A DNA stretch of 64,000 nt from JAIBJN01 sp963775505 (GCA_963775505.1 CAVZIL010000003.1:10925-74924), one strand, 5' to 3'. Positions 51,537 to 60,247 are shown, counted from the first letter of the stretch. Translations and numbers: made by a program. The notes: generated by a model not told the origin, from the sequence alone.

Positions 51537-51797
51537 GTGCACCGACGGATGTCGAAGCGCTACGCAGGCCGCAGCGGACAAGACCGCGTCCCCTACCGGA
51601 TTGTGATTCGCGGTGAGATCGGAGAGCCGCTCGTGGGACCACTGGAAGGAATGACCGTCGAGGTCGTCGGCGAGGAGTCCGTGCTGACGGGGGACCTCCT
51701 CGATCAGGCCCAGCTCCAGGGAGCATTGAGCTGGCTGACCAAGCTCGGCGTCGAGATCGTCAGCGTGAACGCGACAGACGACCAGTCGCAGCGATGA
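51537..51797 (+). CDS. 86-residue small protein of unknown function
   Basis: Starts at GTG 51537 or ATG 51549. The core reads RIVIRGEIGEPLVGPLEGMTVEVVGEESVLTGDLLDQAQLQGALSWLTKLGVEIVSVN, a compact alpha-beta pattern that recurs as small hypothetical proteins in actinobacteria. It is followed in the same frame, after a single TGA, by the truncated DedA fragment, which raises the possibility that a larger gene was broken here. Confidence 0.55.
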   Translation: MHRRMSKRYAGRSGQDRVPYRIVIRGEIGEPLVGPLEGMTVEVVGEESVLTGDLLDQAQLQGALSWLTKLGVEIVSVNATDDQSQR

Positions 51798-51818
51798 CCG
51801 GATGAGGCCGCCTGGAGC

Positions 51819-52127
51819 ATGCTGGACGCCTCGCCGAGGCTCCTCATCGTCGGGGGCCGCTATGTCCCCGGAATGCGCTTCGCCGTCAACGCGTCGATGG
51901 GACTTTCCGACATCCCGTATCGCCGCTTTCTGCCATGGTCGGTTCTCGGAGGCGCGCTGTGGTCGATCTATACGTGCGGTCTGGCCTACCTGGTGGCGTC
52001 GACGCTGGCCGGCTTCCCGCTCGCATCCATGGTCATCGCCGCCGTCATCACCTCTGCCGTCATCGTGGCCACCTACTTCGTCTATCGGCGCAGACAGAGG
52101 CGCGTCGCCGAGAAGAGCCGCGAGTGA
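51819..52127 (+). pseudogene. C-terminal fragment of a DedA/VTT-type membrane protein
   Basis: A 102-residue frame encoding only the C-terminal half of a DedA-family protein: GGRYVPGMRFAVNASMGLSDIPYRRFLPWSVLGGALWSIYTCGLAYLVAST. This contains the family R-x-x-P-G-x-R helix start and G-x-x-x-W, but the N-terminal ~100 residues with the first membrane pair are missing. Family members act in membrane lipid flipping and stress tolerance. Probably non-functional, though a short functional product cannot be excluded. Confidence 0.6.
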
Positions 52128-52198
52128 CGCATCGGCCCCCGCTGGTTCATCGCGATAGACCCTGCAACGACGACGCAAACGATCAGAGAGGAGACGTG

Positions 52199-52753
52199 AT
52201 GGCAATCGGACCCGTTCAGCTCATAGTGTTGGGCTTTGCTCATCCCGAGTTTCACGGGGAGATCGTCGCCGAGCTGGAGCGGCTACGAGAAAGCGACACG
52301 GTGCGAGTGATCGACGCCCTCGCAGTCCATAAGGACGCAAGCGGGGAGATCGAGGTGGCGCACCTGAGCAACCTCAGCGACGAGGAGGCGATCGAGCTCG
52401 GCAGCAAGGTCGGCGCCCTCATCGGCCTCGGCATCGAGGGCGAGGAAGGCATGGAGGCGGGCGCTCTGGCGGGCGCCGAGGCGGCCGCCGAGCACGGCGT
52501 GCATGCCTTCTCGGACGAGGACGCCTGGGACGTGCTCGAGGAGATCCCCAACGACTCGGCCGCCGCGCTCCTGTTGCTCGAGCACCACTGGGCGGTTCCC
52601 CTCCGGGATGCGATCGTGCGCGCTGGAGGTTTCCGCATCAGCGACGGTTTCATCAGTCCGCTCGACCTCGTCGAGATTGGGCTGGTGTCCGCCGAGGAAG
52701 CCAAGGAGCTCCACGCGATGGAGGCCAAGGCCGAGGCCGCAAGCGCCACGTAG
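52199..52753 (+). CDS. DUF6325-family protein
   Basis: A 184-residue protein with a strong GAGAGGAGACG site before ATG 52199. QLIVLGFAHPEFHGEIVAELERLRESDTVRVIDALAVHKD starts an alpha-beta sheet related in pattern to DUF1269; KVGALIGLGIEGEEGMEAGALAGAEAAAEHG is a Gly/Ala-rich loop; WDVLEEIPNDSAAALLLLEHHWAVPLRDAIVRAGGFRISDGFISPLDLVEIGLVS is the conserved C-terminus. The family is widespread in actinobacteria with stress-linked small genes. Function unknown. It shares its N-terminal theme with the DUF1269-sulfatase at 48-51 kb. Confidence 0.8.
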   Translation: MAIGPVQLIVLGFAHPEFHGEIVAELERLRESDTVRVIDALAVHKDASGEIEVAHLSNLSDEEAIELGSKVGALIGLGIEGEEGMEAGALAGAEAAAEHGVHAFSDEDAWDVLEEIPNDSAAALLLLEHHWAVPLRDAIVRAGGFRISDGFISPLDLVEIGLVSAEEAKELHAMEAKAEAASAT

Positions 52754-52784
52754 CGCCCGGCGAGACGAGATCGGAGGCAAGGAG

Positions 52785-52850
52785 ATGCTCAGGACCCGCA
52801 GAGTCGCGCGACGGACCAGCCGACGCACTGCCAGGCGTCGGCGCCGTTAA
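52785..52850 (+). CDS. 21-residue arginine-rich peptide
   Basis: ATG preceded by GGAGGCAAGGAG; product MLRTRRVARRTSRRTARRRRR, 13 of 21 residues arginine. It follows the DUF6325 gene by 31 bases, and a terminator-like hairpin follows it. A second arginine-rich small protein is at 56075-56248. Nucleic-acid binding is an obvious guess; there is no direct evidence. Confidence 0.5.
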   Translation: MLRTRRVARRTSRRTARRRRR

Positions 52851-52874
52851 CCCAGCGGCCGGCAAGAAGGGCGC

Positions 52875-52904
52875 GGGTGCCGGGCAGGAAGCTGACCGGC
52901 ACCC
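52875..52904 (+). terminator. Stem-loop terminator downstream of the DUF6325 operon
   Basis: GGGTGCCGG (52875-52883) pairs perfectly with CCGGCACCC (52896-52904) around a 12-base loop. No T-run follows. Confidence 0.6.
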
Positions 52905-53010
52905 GATGCTCGAGGAACGTTCCCGAACAGGTGACCTACACCGCTTCCGCTCTGCCCGTTCGGCGCCGCACCCGGTGAACAGCCGAGTCTCTGGCGAGTT
53001 TCTGCGCGGG

Positions 53011-55324
53011 TTACAAGGCTCCGAGCGTTCGAGCACGAGCTATCGCATCCTGCCGCGACGAGACCCGAAGCTTGTGGTAGATCGACTTCGTGTGTGAGTG
53101 GATCGTGTTGAAGGAAAGAAAAAGCTCCTTGCCGATCTCTCGCTGGGACAGGCCCTCGGCGAGGTAGCGGAGAACCTCGAGCTCGCGCTCCGTCAGGTCG
53201 CTGTCACCCTCGATTCGACGGTGGGCCGGCGTCAGCGTGCGCGCGACTTCCACAAGGCGGGCGCCCAGGACTCCTGGATCCGGGCAGCTCGCAAGGAGTC
53301 TCCCTCGCTTCCTCGAGCATCGCGCGCGCCGGAGCGGGTGCCTCGAGGCCGCGGCGCACCGAGGCTGACAGGAGCAATGCATCCGCAATGTCCAGCGGCT
53401 GGCCACGGGCCCGAAGGTTCGCCAGGCCCCGATCGAGCAGCTTCCCTGCCTCCTCGAACTCGCCTCCGCGGGCGAGGGCGGCGCCGAGGGCCACGTGCGC
53501 GATGCCTGCGCCGGGCTGGTCGGCGACGCCGTGAACCTCGAGGGTGCTCAGCGCACGCCTGGCCGTTGACACGGCGAGGTCCACGTCGTCAGTCTCGAGC
53601 GAGATCCGCGCGAGCATCGCCTTGGCGATGCCGGCGACGAGCCATTGATTCGAACGTGCGGCGAGGAAGGCAGCCTGCTCGAGCGGCGCAAGGGCCGCCT
53701 CGCACTCGCCCGTGAAACGTCGTGCCCAGGCGAGCGCAAGGAGGGAGACCGGTCTTCCGATCGAGAACGTGTCGCCCAGCAGCTCGGATGCCCGTCCGGC
53801 GGCGCCCAGCATCCGGGCCGCGTCGCCCCAGGGGAAACAGGCGCGGGTCAAGGCGGTCGCAGCCTCGAGCGGGAGGCCGCAGGGCATCGGCCGTTCGCAT
53901 CGGGCCGACTCCGCCGACTCGAGCGCGGTCAGCGAGTCTTCGCGGCGGTTGAGGGCGCTCAGCGCCCAGGCCCTGACGACGGCGAGTCGCGCATCTCGCT
54001 CCACGCTCGTCGAAGGAAGTTCCTCGAGCTGGCGGAGGATCGCGGCGGCGGCGTCCTGCTCGAGCGAAGGGCGCCAGTCTTCCAGCACCAATGTGATCGC
54101 GCTCTCGAGCGCGTCGGCGGCGACGGCGTGACGCACGGCCTCGTACCGGTGGCCCTCGGGCCCGAGCCACTCGGACGCGCGCCGGTGCACCGCACGGACG
54201 AGCTCGGAATCGCTCTGGAGCAGCCGGTACCGGAGCACGTCCGCGAACAGCTCGTGGTAGCGATACCACTCTCGGCGGTCGTCGAGCGGTATCAGGAAGA
54301 GGTTGGCGCGCTCGAGCTCGACCAACACCTCGGCGGAGCCCTGCCTCCCGGTGGCCGCGTCGCAGAGAGGCCCACACATCGAATCGAGGACCGACGTCTC
54401 GAGCAGGAAGCGGCGTCGGTCCTCGTCGAGCGTGTCGAGAACGACCTCGGTCAAGTAGTCGACGATGTGGCGGCTGGCGCCGCCAAAGCGCGCGACGAAG
54501 CCGGCGCGATCTGCCGCTTGAGCGAGCGACATCGCCGCCAAGCGAACGCCGACCGGCCAGCCTTCGGTGCGCCCGTGCAGCACGCCCAGGGTCTCGGGCG
54601 CGAGGCCGAGGTGCAGGATCTCGTTGAGGAACGTGGCTGACTCGTCCTCGGTGAAGCTGAGGTCGACGGCACGAAGCTCGAGCAGCTCATCGAGCGCTCG
54701 CAGCCTTCCCATCGGGATCGGTGGATCCGAACGCGTCGAAAGGGCCACCGTGACGTTGCTCGGCGCCCGCTCGAGGAAGAAGCTGAGCGAGTCATGGCAG
54801 ACGCGATTCGTGATCTCCTGGTAGTCGTCGAGCACGAGGACGAGCTTCTCGCCGAGCCCTTCCAGGCGGCTGAGAACAGCCGGGACGACCGTATCGACAA
54901 CATCCGCGCGCGGCTGACGCAGCGCACTCAGGGCGGCGGCGCCCCATTCAGGCACGGCGTGCCGGATCGACTGAACGACGTAGCTCCAGAACGTGACCGG
55001 GTCGTTGTCCCCCGAGTCGAGCGAGACGCAGGCAAAGACGCGGTCGTCGACCGCGCGCCACTGCGCGAGGAGCGTCGTCTTCCCGAAGCCCGGCGGCGCA
55101 GCAAGCAGGACGAGTCTCGGCGCCGACTCGCGCAGCACGTCGGTGCAGCGCGCGCGGACGAGAGCGTCTCGTGGAGCGCGAACCCGCTCGAACTTCGACT
55201 CGAAGAAGACCGCATCGTCGGCGGGAGCCGAGCTGCGGAGTGCCGGCGCTACCGCCACCACGCCTTGACCTCTCGTACGCAGCGGCAGTGGGGATCGCGG
55301 CGGGGGGACAGACGCCATGGTCAC
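53011..55324 (-). CDS. LuxR/MalT-type ATP-dependent regulator, one frame break
   Basis: A ~770-residue LAL-type regulator. N-terminal ATPase: Walker A AAPPGFGKTTLL, then VLVLDDYQEITNRVCHDSLSFFLERAP and ALSTRSDPPIPMGRLRA as in MalT. A long helical (TPR-like) middle follows. Near 53300-53313 the frame shifts; the C-terminus LTERELEVLRYLAEGLSQREIGKELFLSFNTIHSHTKSIYHKL is the LuxR HTH. GTG 55324 or ATG 55318 starts it. Palindrome B lies ~200 bases upstream. It is the best candidate, with the two-component response regulator, for controlling the local palindromes. Confidence 0.82.
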
Positions 55325-55632
55325 ATTCGCCTCATCGGTCCGCAGGGTCCTTCTGGGTGCCGCTAGCGTCGCTCACGAAGGCCCGCGTGGCAATGAGGCC
55401 TGCACGGAACTTCGGTCGTGCCTGCACTGGGGGTGCCTGCACCCCCGAAGCAAGAGGTGCAAAGACCTTCGCGGGGCTTCAACGTGGGCGGCACACGTCG
55501 GTGCGCCCGACCGCGGATAGCACGTTTCACCTGGGTGAACACGATGGGCGGGTGAGGTCGGAGACACGCAGCGGTTGGACAATGGCTGCGCACGGCAGGA
55601 CGTTGTCCAACGTGGAGAGGGAAGGAGACGAG
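55325..55632. other. Intergenic region with direct repeat, hairpin and palindrome B
   Basis: No convincing gene. GTGCCTGCAC occurs twice, 15 bases apart (55418-55427 and 55433-55442), and GGGGGTGC/GCACCCCC (55429-55446) forms an 8-bp stem with a 2-base loop. Palindrome B is at 55526-55539. A GAGGGAAGGAGACGAG ribosome site precedes ATG 55633. Confidence 0.55.
55526..55539. promoter_or_regulatory. Stress-regulon palindrome B: TTCACCTGGGTGAA
   Basis: Identical in sequence to site A, 93 bases before the DUF7144 start and ~200 bases from the divergent MalT-type regulator start. Followed by GCGGGTGA at the same distance as at site A. Confidence 0.65.
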
Positions 55633-56056
55633 ATGAGCGACTACGGGTCGACGCGGTCCCGAGAACCCAGCGGATCCGCCGCAGCCGGGCTATGTCTTCG
55701 CCGCCATCATCATGATCGTGGTCGGCTGCTTTCAGGCCATCGCCGGCCTGGCCGCCATCTTCGAGGACGAGTTCTACGCCGTGTCGCCGAACTACGTCTT
55801 CGAAGTGGACACCACGACCTGGGGTTGGATCCACTTGCTACTGGGGCTGCTCGTCGCCTTCGCCGGCTTCGCGCTCTTCGCCGCGAAGACCTGGGCCCGC
55901 GCGATCGGGGTGACGCTCGCGGGGCTGAGCGCGATCGCGAACTTCTTCTTCATCCCGTACTACCCATTCTGGGCGATCCTGATCATCTCGCTGGACGTGT
56001 GGGTGATCTGGGCCTTGACGAAATCGCTCTCGTCATCGGACGAGCTGACGACCTAG
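55633..56056 (+). CDS. DUF7144-family four-helix membrane protein, one frame break
   Basis: ATG 55633 (strong AAGGAGACGAG site) gives SDYGSTRSREPS; within 55640-55673 the frame shifts by one and continues DPPQPGYVFAAIIMIVVGCF. The rest has four membrane segments (AIIMIVVGCFQAIAGLAAIF, WIHLLLGLLVAFAGFALFAA, GVTLAGLSAIANFFFIPYYPFWAILIISLDVWVI). The pattern fits the DUF7144 actinobacterial family. It is the first gene after palindrome B. Confidence 0.65.
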
Positions 56057-56074
56057 CAGAGGGAGAAGCTCCAC

Positions 56075-56248
56075 ATGACGACCTTGACGAAAGGACGCAA
56101 CGCAGTCGTGGCGGTCGTCTCGAGCCGGCGAAAGCCGCGCTTTCGGCGCCGGGCAGCACGGCGACTCGAGCGCATGGTCCATCGGCTTGCGGCGCGCCTG
56201 CCGTCCCGCCGGCGCGGGCTGCGGCGGTGGCTGCCGCTGGGGCACTGA
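56075..56248 (+). CDS. 57-residue arginine-rich protein
   Basis: Follows the DUF7144 gene by 18 bases with a GAGGGAGAAG site before ATG 56075. The product begins MTTLTKGRNAVVAVVSSRRK and then has many arginines (RFRRRAARRLERMVHRLAARL). Co-directional with DUF7144, CMD-like and CYTH-like genes, so one operon of four small genes. Function unknown. Confidence 0.6.
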   Translation: MTTLTKGRNAVVAVVSSRRKPRFRRRAARRLERMVHRLAARLPSRRRGLRRWLPLGH

Positions 56249-56261
56249 GAAAGGAGATCTC

Positions 56262-56600
56262 ATGGCCGAGCAATACACCGAGACCCAGCTACTGGATCTA
56301 CTCGCGAAGATGACCGCAGAGTCGCTCGAGGCGTCCAGCCTCGACGAGCGGACGCTGATGCTCGTGCGCATCGCTGCACTGGTCGCGGTCGACGCGCCGC
56401 CGGTCTCGTATCTGCTGAACCTCGAAGTCGCCGGCAAGGTCGGCGTCGACGAGGAGCAGGTCCGCGGCGTCCTCACCGCCATCGCGCCGATCGTGGGCAC
56501 GGCGCGCGTCGCCTCGGCGGCCAGCAAGATGGTGCGCGCGCTCGGGCTCGCGATCGAGCTCGGCGAGCTCGAGGCGGAGGGAGAGACGGGCGAGGAATAG
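56262..56600 (+). CDS. Carboxymuconolactone decarboxylase-family protein lacking cysteines
   Basis: A 112-residue helical protein. LDERTLMLVRIAALVAVDAPPVSYLLNLEVAGKVGVDEEQVRGVLTAIAPIVGTARVASAASKM matches the CMD fold used by AhpD and decarboxylases. The redox CxxC of AhpD is absent: no cysteine anywhere, so it cannot act as a thiol-peroxidase partner. AAGGAGAT precedes ATG 56262. Confidence 0.75.
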   Translation: MAEQYTETQLLDLLAKMTAESLEASSLDERTLMLVRIAALVAVDAPPVSYLLNLEVAGKVGVDEEQVRGVLTAIAPIVGTARVASAASKMVRALGLAIELGELEAEGETGEE

Positions 56601-56621
56601 CCCCCACGAGGAGGATCGACC

Positions 56622-57398
56622 ATGGCAGCCACGAAGACCCGCACGCCTTCCGATCAGGACGTCGCCGAGTTCATCGCACTGACGAAAAGCGCCGACAGCG
56701 TCGAGCTCAAGCTGACAGTGCCGGTCTCCGACCGGAGCCGCGGGGCGGCGGCGCTCGGGGTGGATCCCCTCGATGCTCAGATTCGGCAGGTCTACTTCTT
56801 CGACACGCCGGAGCTCACGCTCAACAAGAGCGGCCTCGTCGTCCGTGCCCGCCGCGTCCAGGGGAAGGGCGACGACACGGTCGTGAAGCTGCGCCCGGTC
56901 GTCCCGGACGAGCTCCCGTCTGAGCTGCGGCGCTCGCCGAACTTCGGCGTCGAGGTCGATGCGATGCCGGGCGGGTTCGTCTGCTCGGGATCCATGAAGC
57001 GCGCGCTCAAGAACACCGACGTCAGGGATGCTGTGTTGGGGAAGCGCCAGGTTCGCAAGCTCTACTCCAAGGAGCAGCGGGCGCTCTACGCGGCACACGC
57101 ACCCGAAGGGCTCGAGCTGGACGATCTTTCGATCCTGGGCCCGATCTCGGTGCTGAAGTTGAAGTTCGCGCCCAAGGGATACGCGCGCAAGCTCGTTTCC
57201 GAGCTCTGGCTCTACCCGGACAACTCGATGATCCTCGAGCTGTCGACGAAATGCGCGCCCTCGGAGGCGTTCCAGGTCGCCGCCGAAACGAGGGCGTTCC
57301 TGACGAAGAAGGGCGTCGAGCTCACCGGCGAGCAGCAGACCAAGACGAAGAAGGCGCTCGAGTACTTCTCCGAACGGCTGCAGGCAGACGGCGACTAG
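56622..57398 (+). CDS. CYTH-like triphosphate-tunnel protein, paralogue 2
   Basis: A 258-residue paralogue of the gene at 33258-34037; long blocks are identical (VVRARRVQGKGDDTVVKLRP, VEVDAMPGGFVCSGSMK, LSTKCAPSEAFQVAAETRAFL). The metal motif again reads S-V-E-L-K instead of ExExK. GAGGA precedes ATG 56622. It closes the DUF7144-operon. Substrate and catalysis unknown, but two copies in one window, one inside the palindrome region, argue for a regulated role. Confidence 0.7.
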   Translation: MAATKTRTPSDQDVAEFIALTKSADSVELKLTVPVSDRSRGAAALGVDPLDAQIRQVYFFDTPELTLNKSGLVVRARRVQGKGDDTVVKLRPVVPDELPSELRRSPNFGVEVDAMPGGFVCSGSMKRALKNTDVRDAVLGKRQVRKLYSKEQRALYAAHAPEGLELDDLSILGPISVLKLKFAPKGYARKLVSELWLYPDNSMILELSTKCAPSEAFQVAAETRAFLTKKGVELTGEQQTKTKKALEYFSERLQADGD

Positions 57399-59303
57399 GC
57401 TCCAACTGGGGTCCCGACCGGGAGGCTTCCTCGGACCGTCGTGCCCCGCCCCTGCGCGGAATCGACGGAGAGCGTGCCTCCGACACTGGCCAGGCGGTCG
57501 GTCATGTTCGTGAAGCCGTTGCCCGACCCCCAGGCCGACTCGACGTCGAAGCCTGCGCCGTCGTCGACGATCTCGAAGTCGAGCCGGCCATCGCGCTCCC
57601 AGAGCCGAATTACCGCGGTCGCACCCAAACCGGCGTGCTTGGCGGCGTTGTGGAGAGCTTCCACGCAGCAGAAGTAGACGGCGGCCTCCACGTCTTCGGA
57701 GTAGCGGCCGATCGCTGGTGCCTCGAGCTTTGCCGGTGGAGCCGAACGCCGCACGACGCTGGCCAGAGCCTCCCGGAGTCCGAACTCGCGAAGCACAGGC
57801 GGGTAGAGGCCATGGGCGAGGTCGCGGAGCTCCTCCAGAATCTCCTCGAGCTCCTTGCCGACGTCGTCGAGTCGCTGTGCGGCCTCTGGATCCGCGAACT
57901 CGCGGGCCAGGCCGACTCTGATGCTAAGTGCGGCCAAATGTTGCTGCGCTCCGTCATGGAGGTCGCGCTCGATCCTGCGGCGCTCGGCGTCGCCCGTGGC
58001 CACGATGCGTGCACGCGTTGCGCGGAGCTCCGTGTTCGTCGACTGGAGCTCGGCCGTCAAGCGACCGTTCTCGACGGCCAGCAGCCAGCGCCTGACCCGC
58101 GGCAGCGACGAGCTCCGGGTCGGTGTCCAAACCCGCGTCGTGAATGATCACGGCCACGGTTTCGCCGTTCCGCGTGACCGGAGTCGACGACTGGCCGGCC
58201 GGAGGCGTGGACGGAAGAGGCTTGCCGCTCGAGTCGACAAAGCCGCCGGACTGCCCGAGACGGAACCCGAGCTCGAGCGACGGATCATCGAGTGCATCGG
58301 CCAGCGTCGTGCGCAGCTGAGAGGCGCTCGGGCTCTCCACCAGGCGGGAGACGATCCTTTTCAACGCCGTCGCGGCGAAGAACGTGCTCACCACGACCGC
58401 AAGCAGAAATCCGTATGGCGCTGCGCTGATACCGATGGTGGCCAGCCAGCTCAGCTTCGAGAGCGCGCCCGCATCCAGGTGCACGAGCTCGAGACGGGCT
58501 GCGTAGAAGACCATGAGCAGAGCGATGGTCATCAGAACCGGGACGTAGACAGGCAGGAGTGCCCGCCTCCGCGGCCGCGTCGCCGTCGCTAGCCGGTAGA
58601 TCAAGTAGACGAAGATTGCGGAGCGGACCGCGAACAGGTAGTGGGTCGTGACGTCGCTGCTGAAAAGACCGTCGGCGATCGTCGGCCGATCGGCGATCAT
58701 GAAGCCGTTCGCGGGACACGCAGCGTTGCAGGCGGCCTGCGGAAAATTGCCATTGACGACCGGCGAGAAAAGGAGCGAGGGGACGTACGACTCCAGTCGT
58801 TCGAGCGCGATCGCGCCGAGCAGCGCCCATCCGACGCGACTCTCGATACGACCCTTCGGGAACGCGAAGACGACGTAAAACCAGAGAAGAACAAGCAGCC
58901 AATCGGCCAACACACCGATGCTGTGGAGCTGGGGCTGGGTCGCCCCCTGAAGCGACATCAAGACCGTGCAGACCGCGACCGCGAGAAGGAAGGTACCGAG
59001 TCGATTGCCAGGGCGTCGAACCAGCCAGTAGAGCGCCGCGCTGAACCATCCCACGACCATCACTGCGATCACTAGGCCGAACGCAATCGGGTCGACGAGA
59101 TGGTCGCTCGTCGCGAGGAGCAGGCCCGCGCCCACGGCGACGAGAAGTCCGGCGGTCGCAAAGGCAGCCAGCAGCAAGCCGCGCCGGGCGGAGATCATCG
59201 CCTTGGCGGGAACCGTCGCGGCGGAGCTCGGTCCTGCGGAGGTCGTCGACACACCCTCTCCTTCGGACTTCGAGGCAGCTGCTGCAGGCGGTAGTGTTGC
59301 CAC
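57395..59303 (-). CDS. Sensor histidine kinase (HisKA_3 type), one frame break
   Basis: N-terminus: many membrane helices (AVGAGLLLATSDHLVDPIAFGLVIAVMVVGWFSAALYWLV and others), then a small GAF-like linker. Near 58080-58092 the frame shifts and coding continues LAVENGRLTAELQSTNTELRATRARI, then the phosphoacceptor RRRIERDLHDGAQQHLAAL (His in LHDG) and ATPase HNAAKHAGLGATAVIRLWER, DDGAGFD. A complete ~635-residue sensor. Divergent from the response regulator with palindrome D between. Confidence 0.82.
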
Positions 59304-59329
59304 GATCGCCGCGCCTGTCTACTCGGCCG

Positions 59330-59343
59330 GGTGAACGTTCACC
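59330..59343. promoter_or_regulatory. Stress-regulon palindrome D: GGTGAACGTTCACC
   Basis: A perfect 14-base palindrome 27 bases from the sensor kinase start and 45 from the response regulator ATG. Each arm GGTGAA/TTCACC is the same half-site as at sites A-C but in inverted order, and GGTGAACGTT is shared exactly with the right half of site A. Confidence 0.55.
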
Positions 59344-59388
59344 ACACCGGCACATGCCTTTTTACCGTTTCCGCTCTATCGTTCCGCC

Positions 59389-60084
59389 ATGGCGATTCGA
59401 GTTGCCGTCGCCGACGACAGCCTTGTCGTCTTGGAGGGGATTCAGCAGCTCCTCGCCGCTCACCCGGGCATCGAGGTTGTGGCCGCGTGCCACGACATGC
59501 CGTCGCTCCTCCGGGCTGTCGAGGTCGTCCAGCCAGACGTGGTGGTGAGCGACATTCGAATGCCGCCCTCGAACACCGACGAGGGCATCCAGGTTGCAGT
59601 CCGGCTGCGGCAGCTCCACCCTGAAGTAGGTGTGGTCATCCTCAGCCACTACGCGGAGCCGAGGTACGCGCTGAAGCTCCTCGAGACCGGCTCGGAGGGG
59701 CGCGCATACCTGCTCAAGGAGCGCGTGCGTGACCCCGCCCAGCTCGTGTCCGCCATCGAGTCCGTCGCTGCCGGCGGATCGGTCATCGATCCCAAGGTCG
59801 TCGAGGTGCTCGTGACCGCCGAAGCACGCCACGGGCGCCCTTCGCTCGCCAAGCTCACCCCGCGGGAGCTCGAGGTCCTCGGGGAGATCGCCCAGGGAAA
59901 GAGCAATACAGCGATTGCCGAGTCTCTCGTGCTCAGCAAACGAGCCGTCGAGAAGCACATCCACTCCATCTTCTTCAAGCTGGGCCTTGCCGAGACGGAA
60001 GACATCAGCAGGCGGGTGAAAGCGGCCCTGCTCTATCTCTACGACGGAGCGACGGACGGGGGCGAGGACTCCGCACCGAGGTAA
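59389..60084 (+). CDS. NarL/LuxR-family response regulator
   Basis: A 231-residue regulator. Receiver domain with phosphoacceptor Asp55 (VVVSDIRMPP) and supporting Asp pair (AVADDS); HTH at the C-terminus: LTPRELEVLGEIAQGKSNTAIAESLVLSKRAVEKHIHSIFFKLGL. It is paired with the divergent kinase, so palindrome D suggests autoregulation and sites A-C suggest a regulon. Its stop overlaps the stem of a terminator-like hairpin. Confidence 0.92.
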   Translation: MAIRVAVADDSLVVLEGIQQLLAAHPGIEVVAACHDMPSLLRAVEVVQPDVVVSDIRMPPSNTDEGIQVAVRLRQLHPEVGVVILSHYAEPRYALKLLETGSEGRAYLLKERVRDPAQLVSAIESVAAGGSVIDPKVVEVLVTAEARHGRPSLAKLTPRELEVLGEIAQGKSNTAIAESLVLSKRAVEKHIHSIFFKLGLAETEDISRRVKAALLYLYDGATDGGEDSAPR

Positions 60085-60105
60085 GACGGAGGGCTTGCCC
60101 GTCTT
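60083..60105 (+). terminator. Stem-loop terminator at the response regulator stop
   Basis: AAGACGG (60083-60089) pairs with CCGTCTT (60099-60105) around a 9-base loop; the first arm overlaps the TAA stop. No T-run. Confidence 0.5.
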
Positions 60106-60152
60106 CGGTTGAGAACCCGGCGACGCTAGACCCGCCGCGCAGAGACGACCGC

Positions 60153-60166
60153 TTCACCTAGGTGAA
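60153..60166. promoter_or_regulatory. Stress-regulon palindrome C: TTCACCTAGGTGAA
   Basis: A perfect palindrome 81 bases before the lipoprotein GTG start (60248), downstream of the response regulator. GCGGGTGG follows four bases later. Third copy of the same site as A and B. Confidence 0.65.
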
Positions 60167-60247
60167 TAGCGCGGGTGGGCGATGTGCTGGCGCCGTCGTG
60201 TGGCGAAACTGGCAAGCCAGCATGGAACGGGAACAGGGAGGCAGACC

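Noticed and set aside
52972..52977. GGTGAA near CCCGGTGAACAG as a fourth stress palindrome
   Set aside because: Only one half matches; the left arm is CCGCAC instead of TTCACC, and it lies between convergent gene ends, not upstream of a start.
55317..55520. 67-codon + strand frame across the region before DUF7144
   Set aside because: Overlaps the regulator's start and the GTGCCTGCAC repeats, has no Shine-Dalgarno and an irregular composition; probably non-coding.
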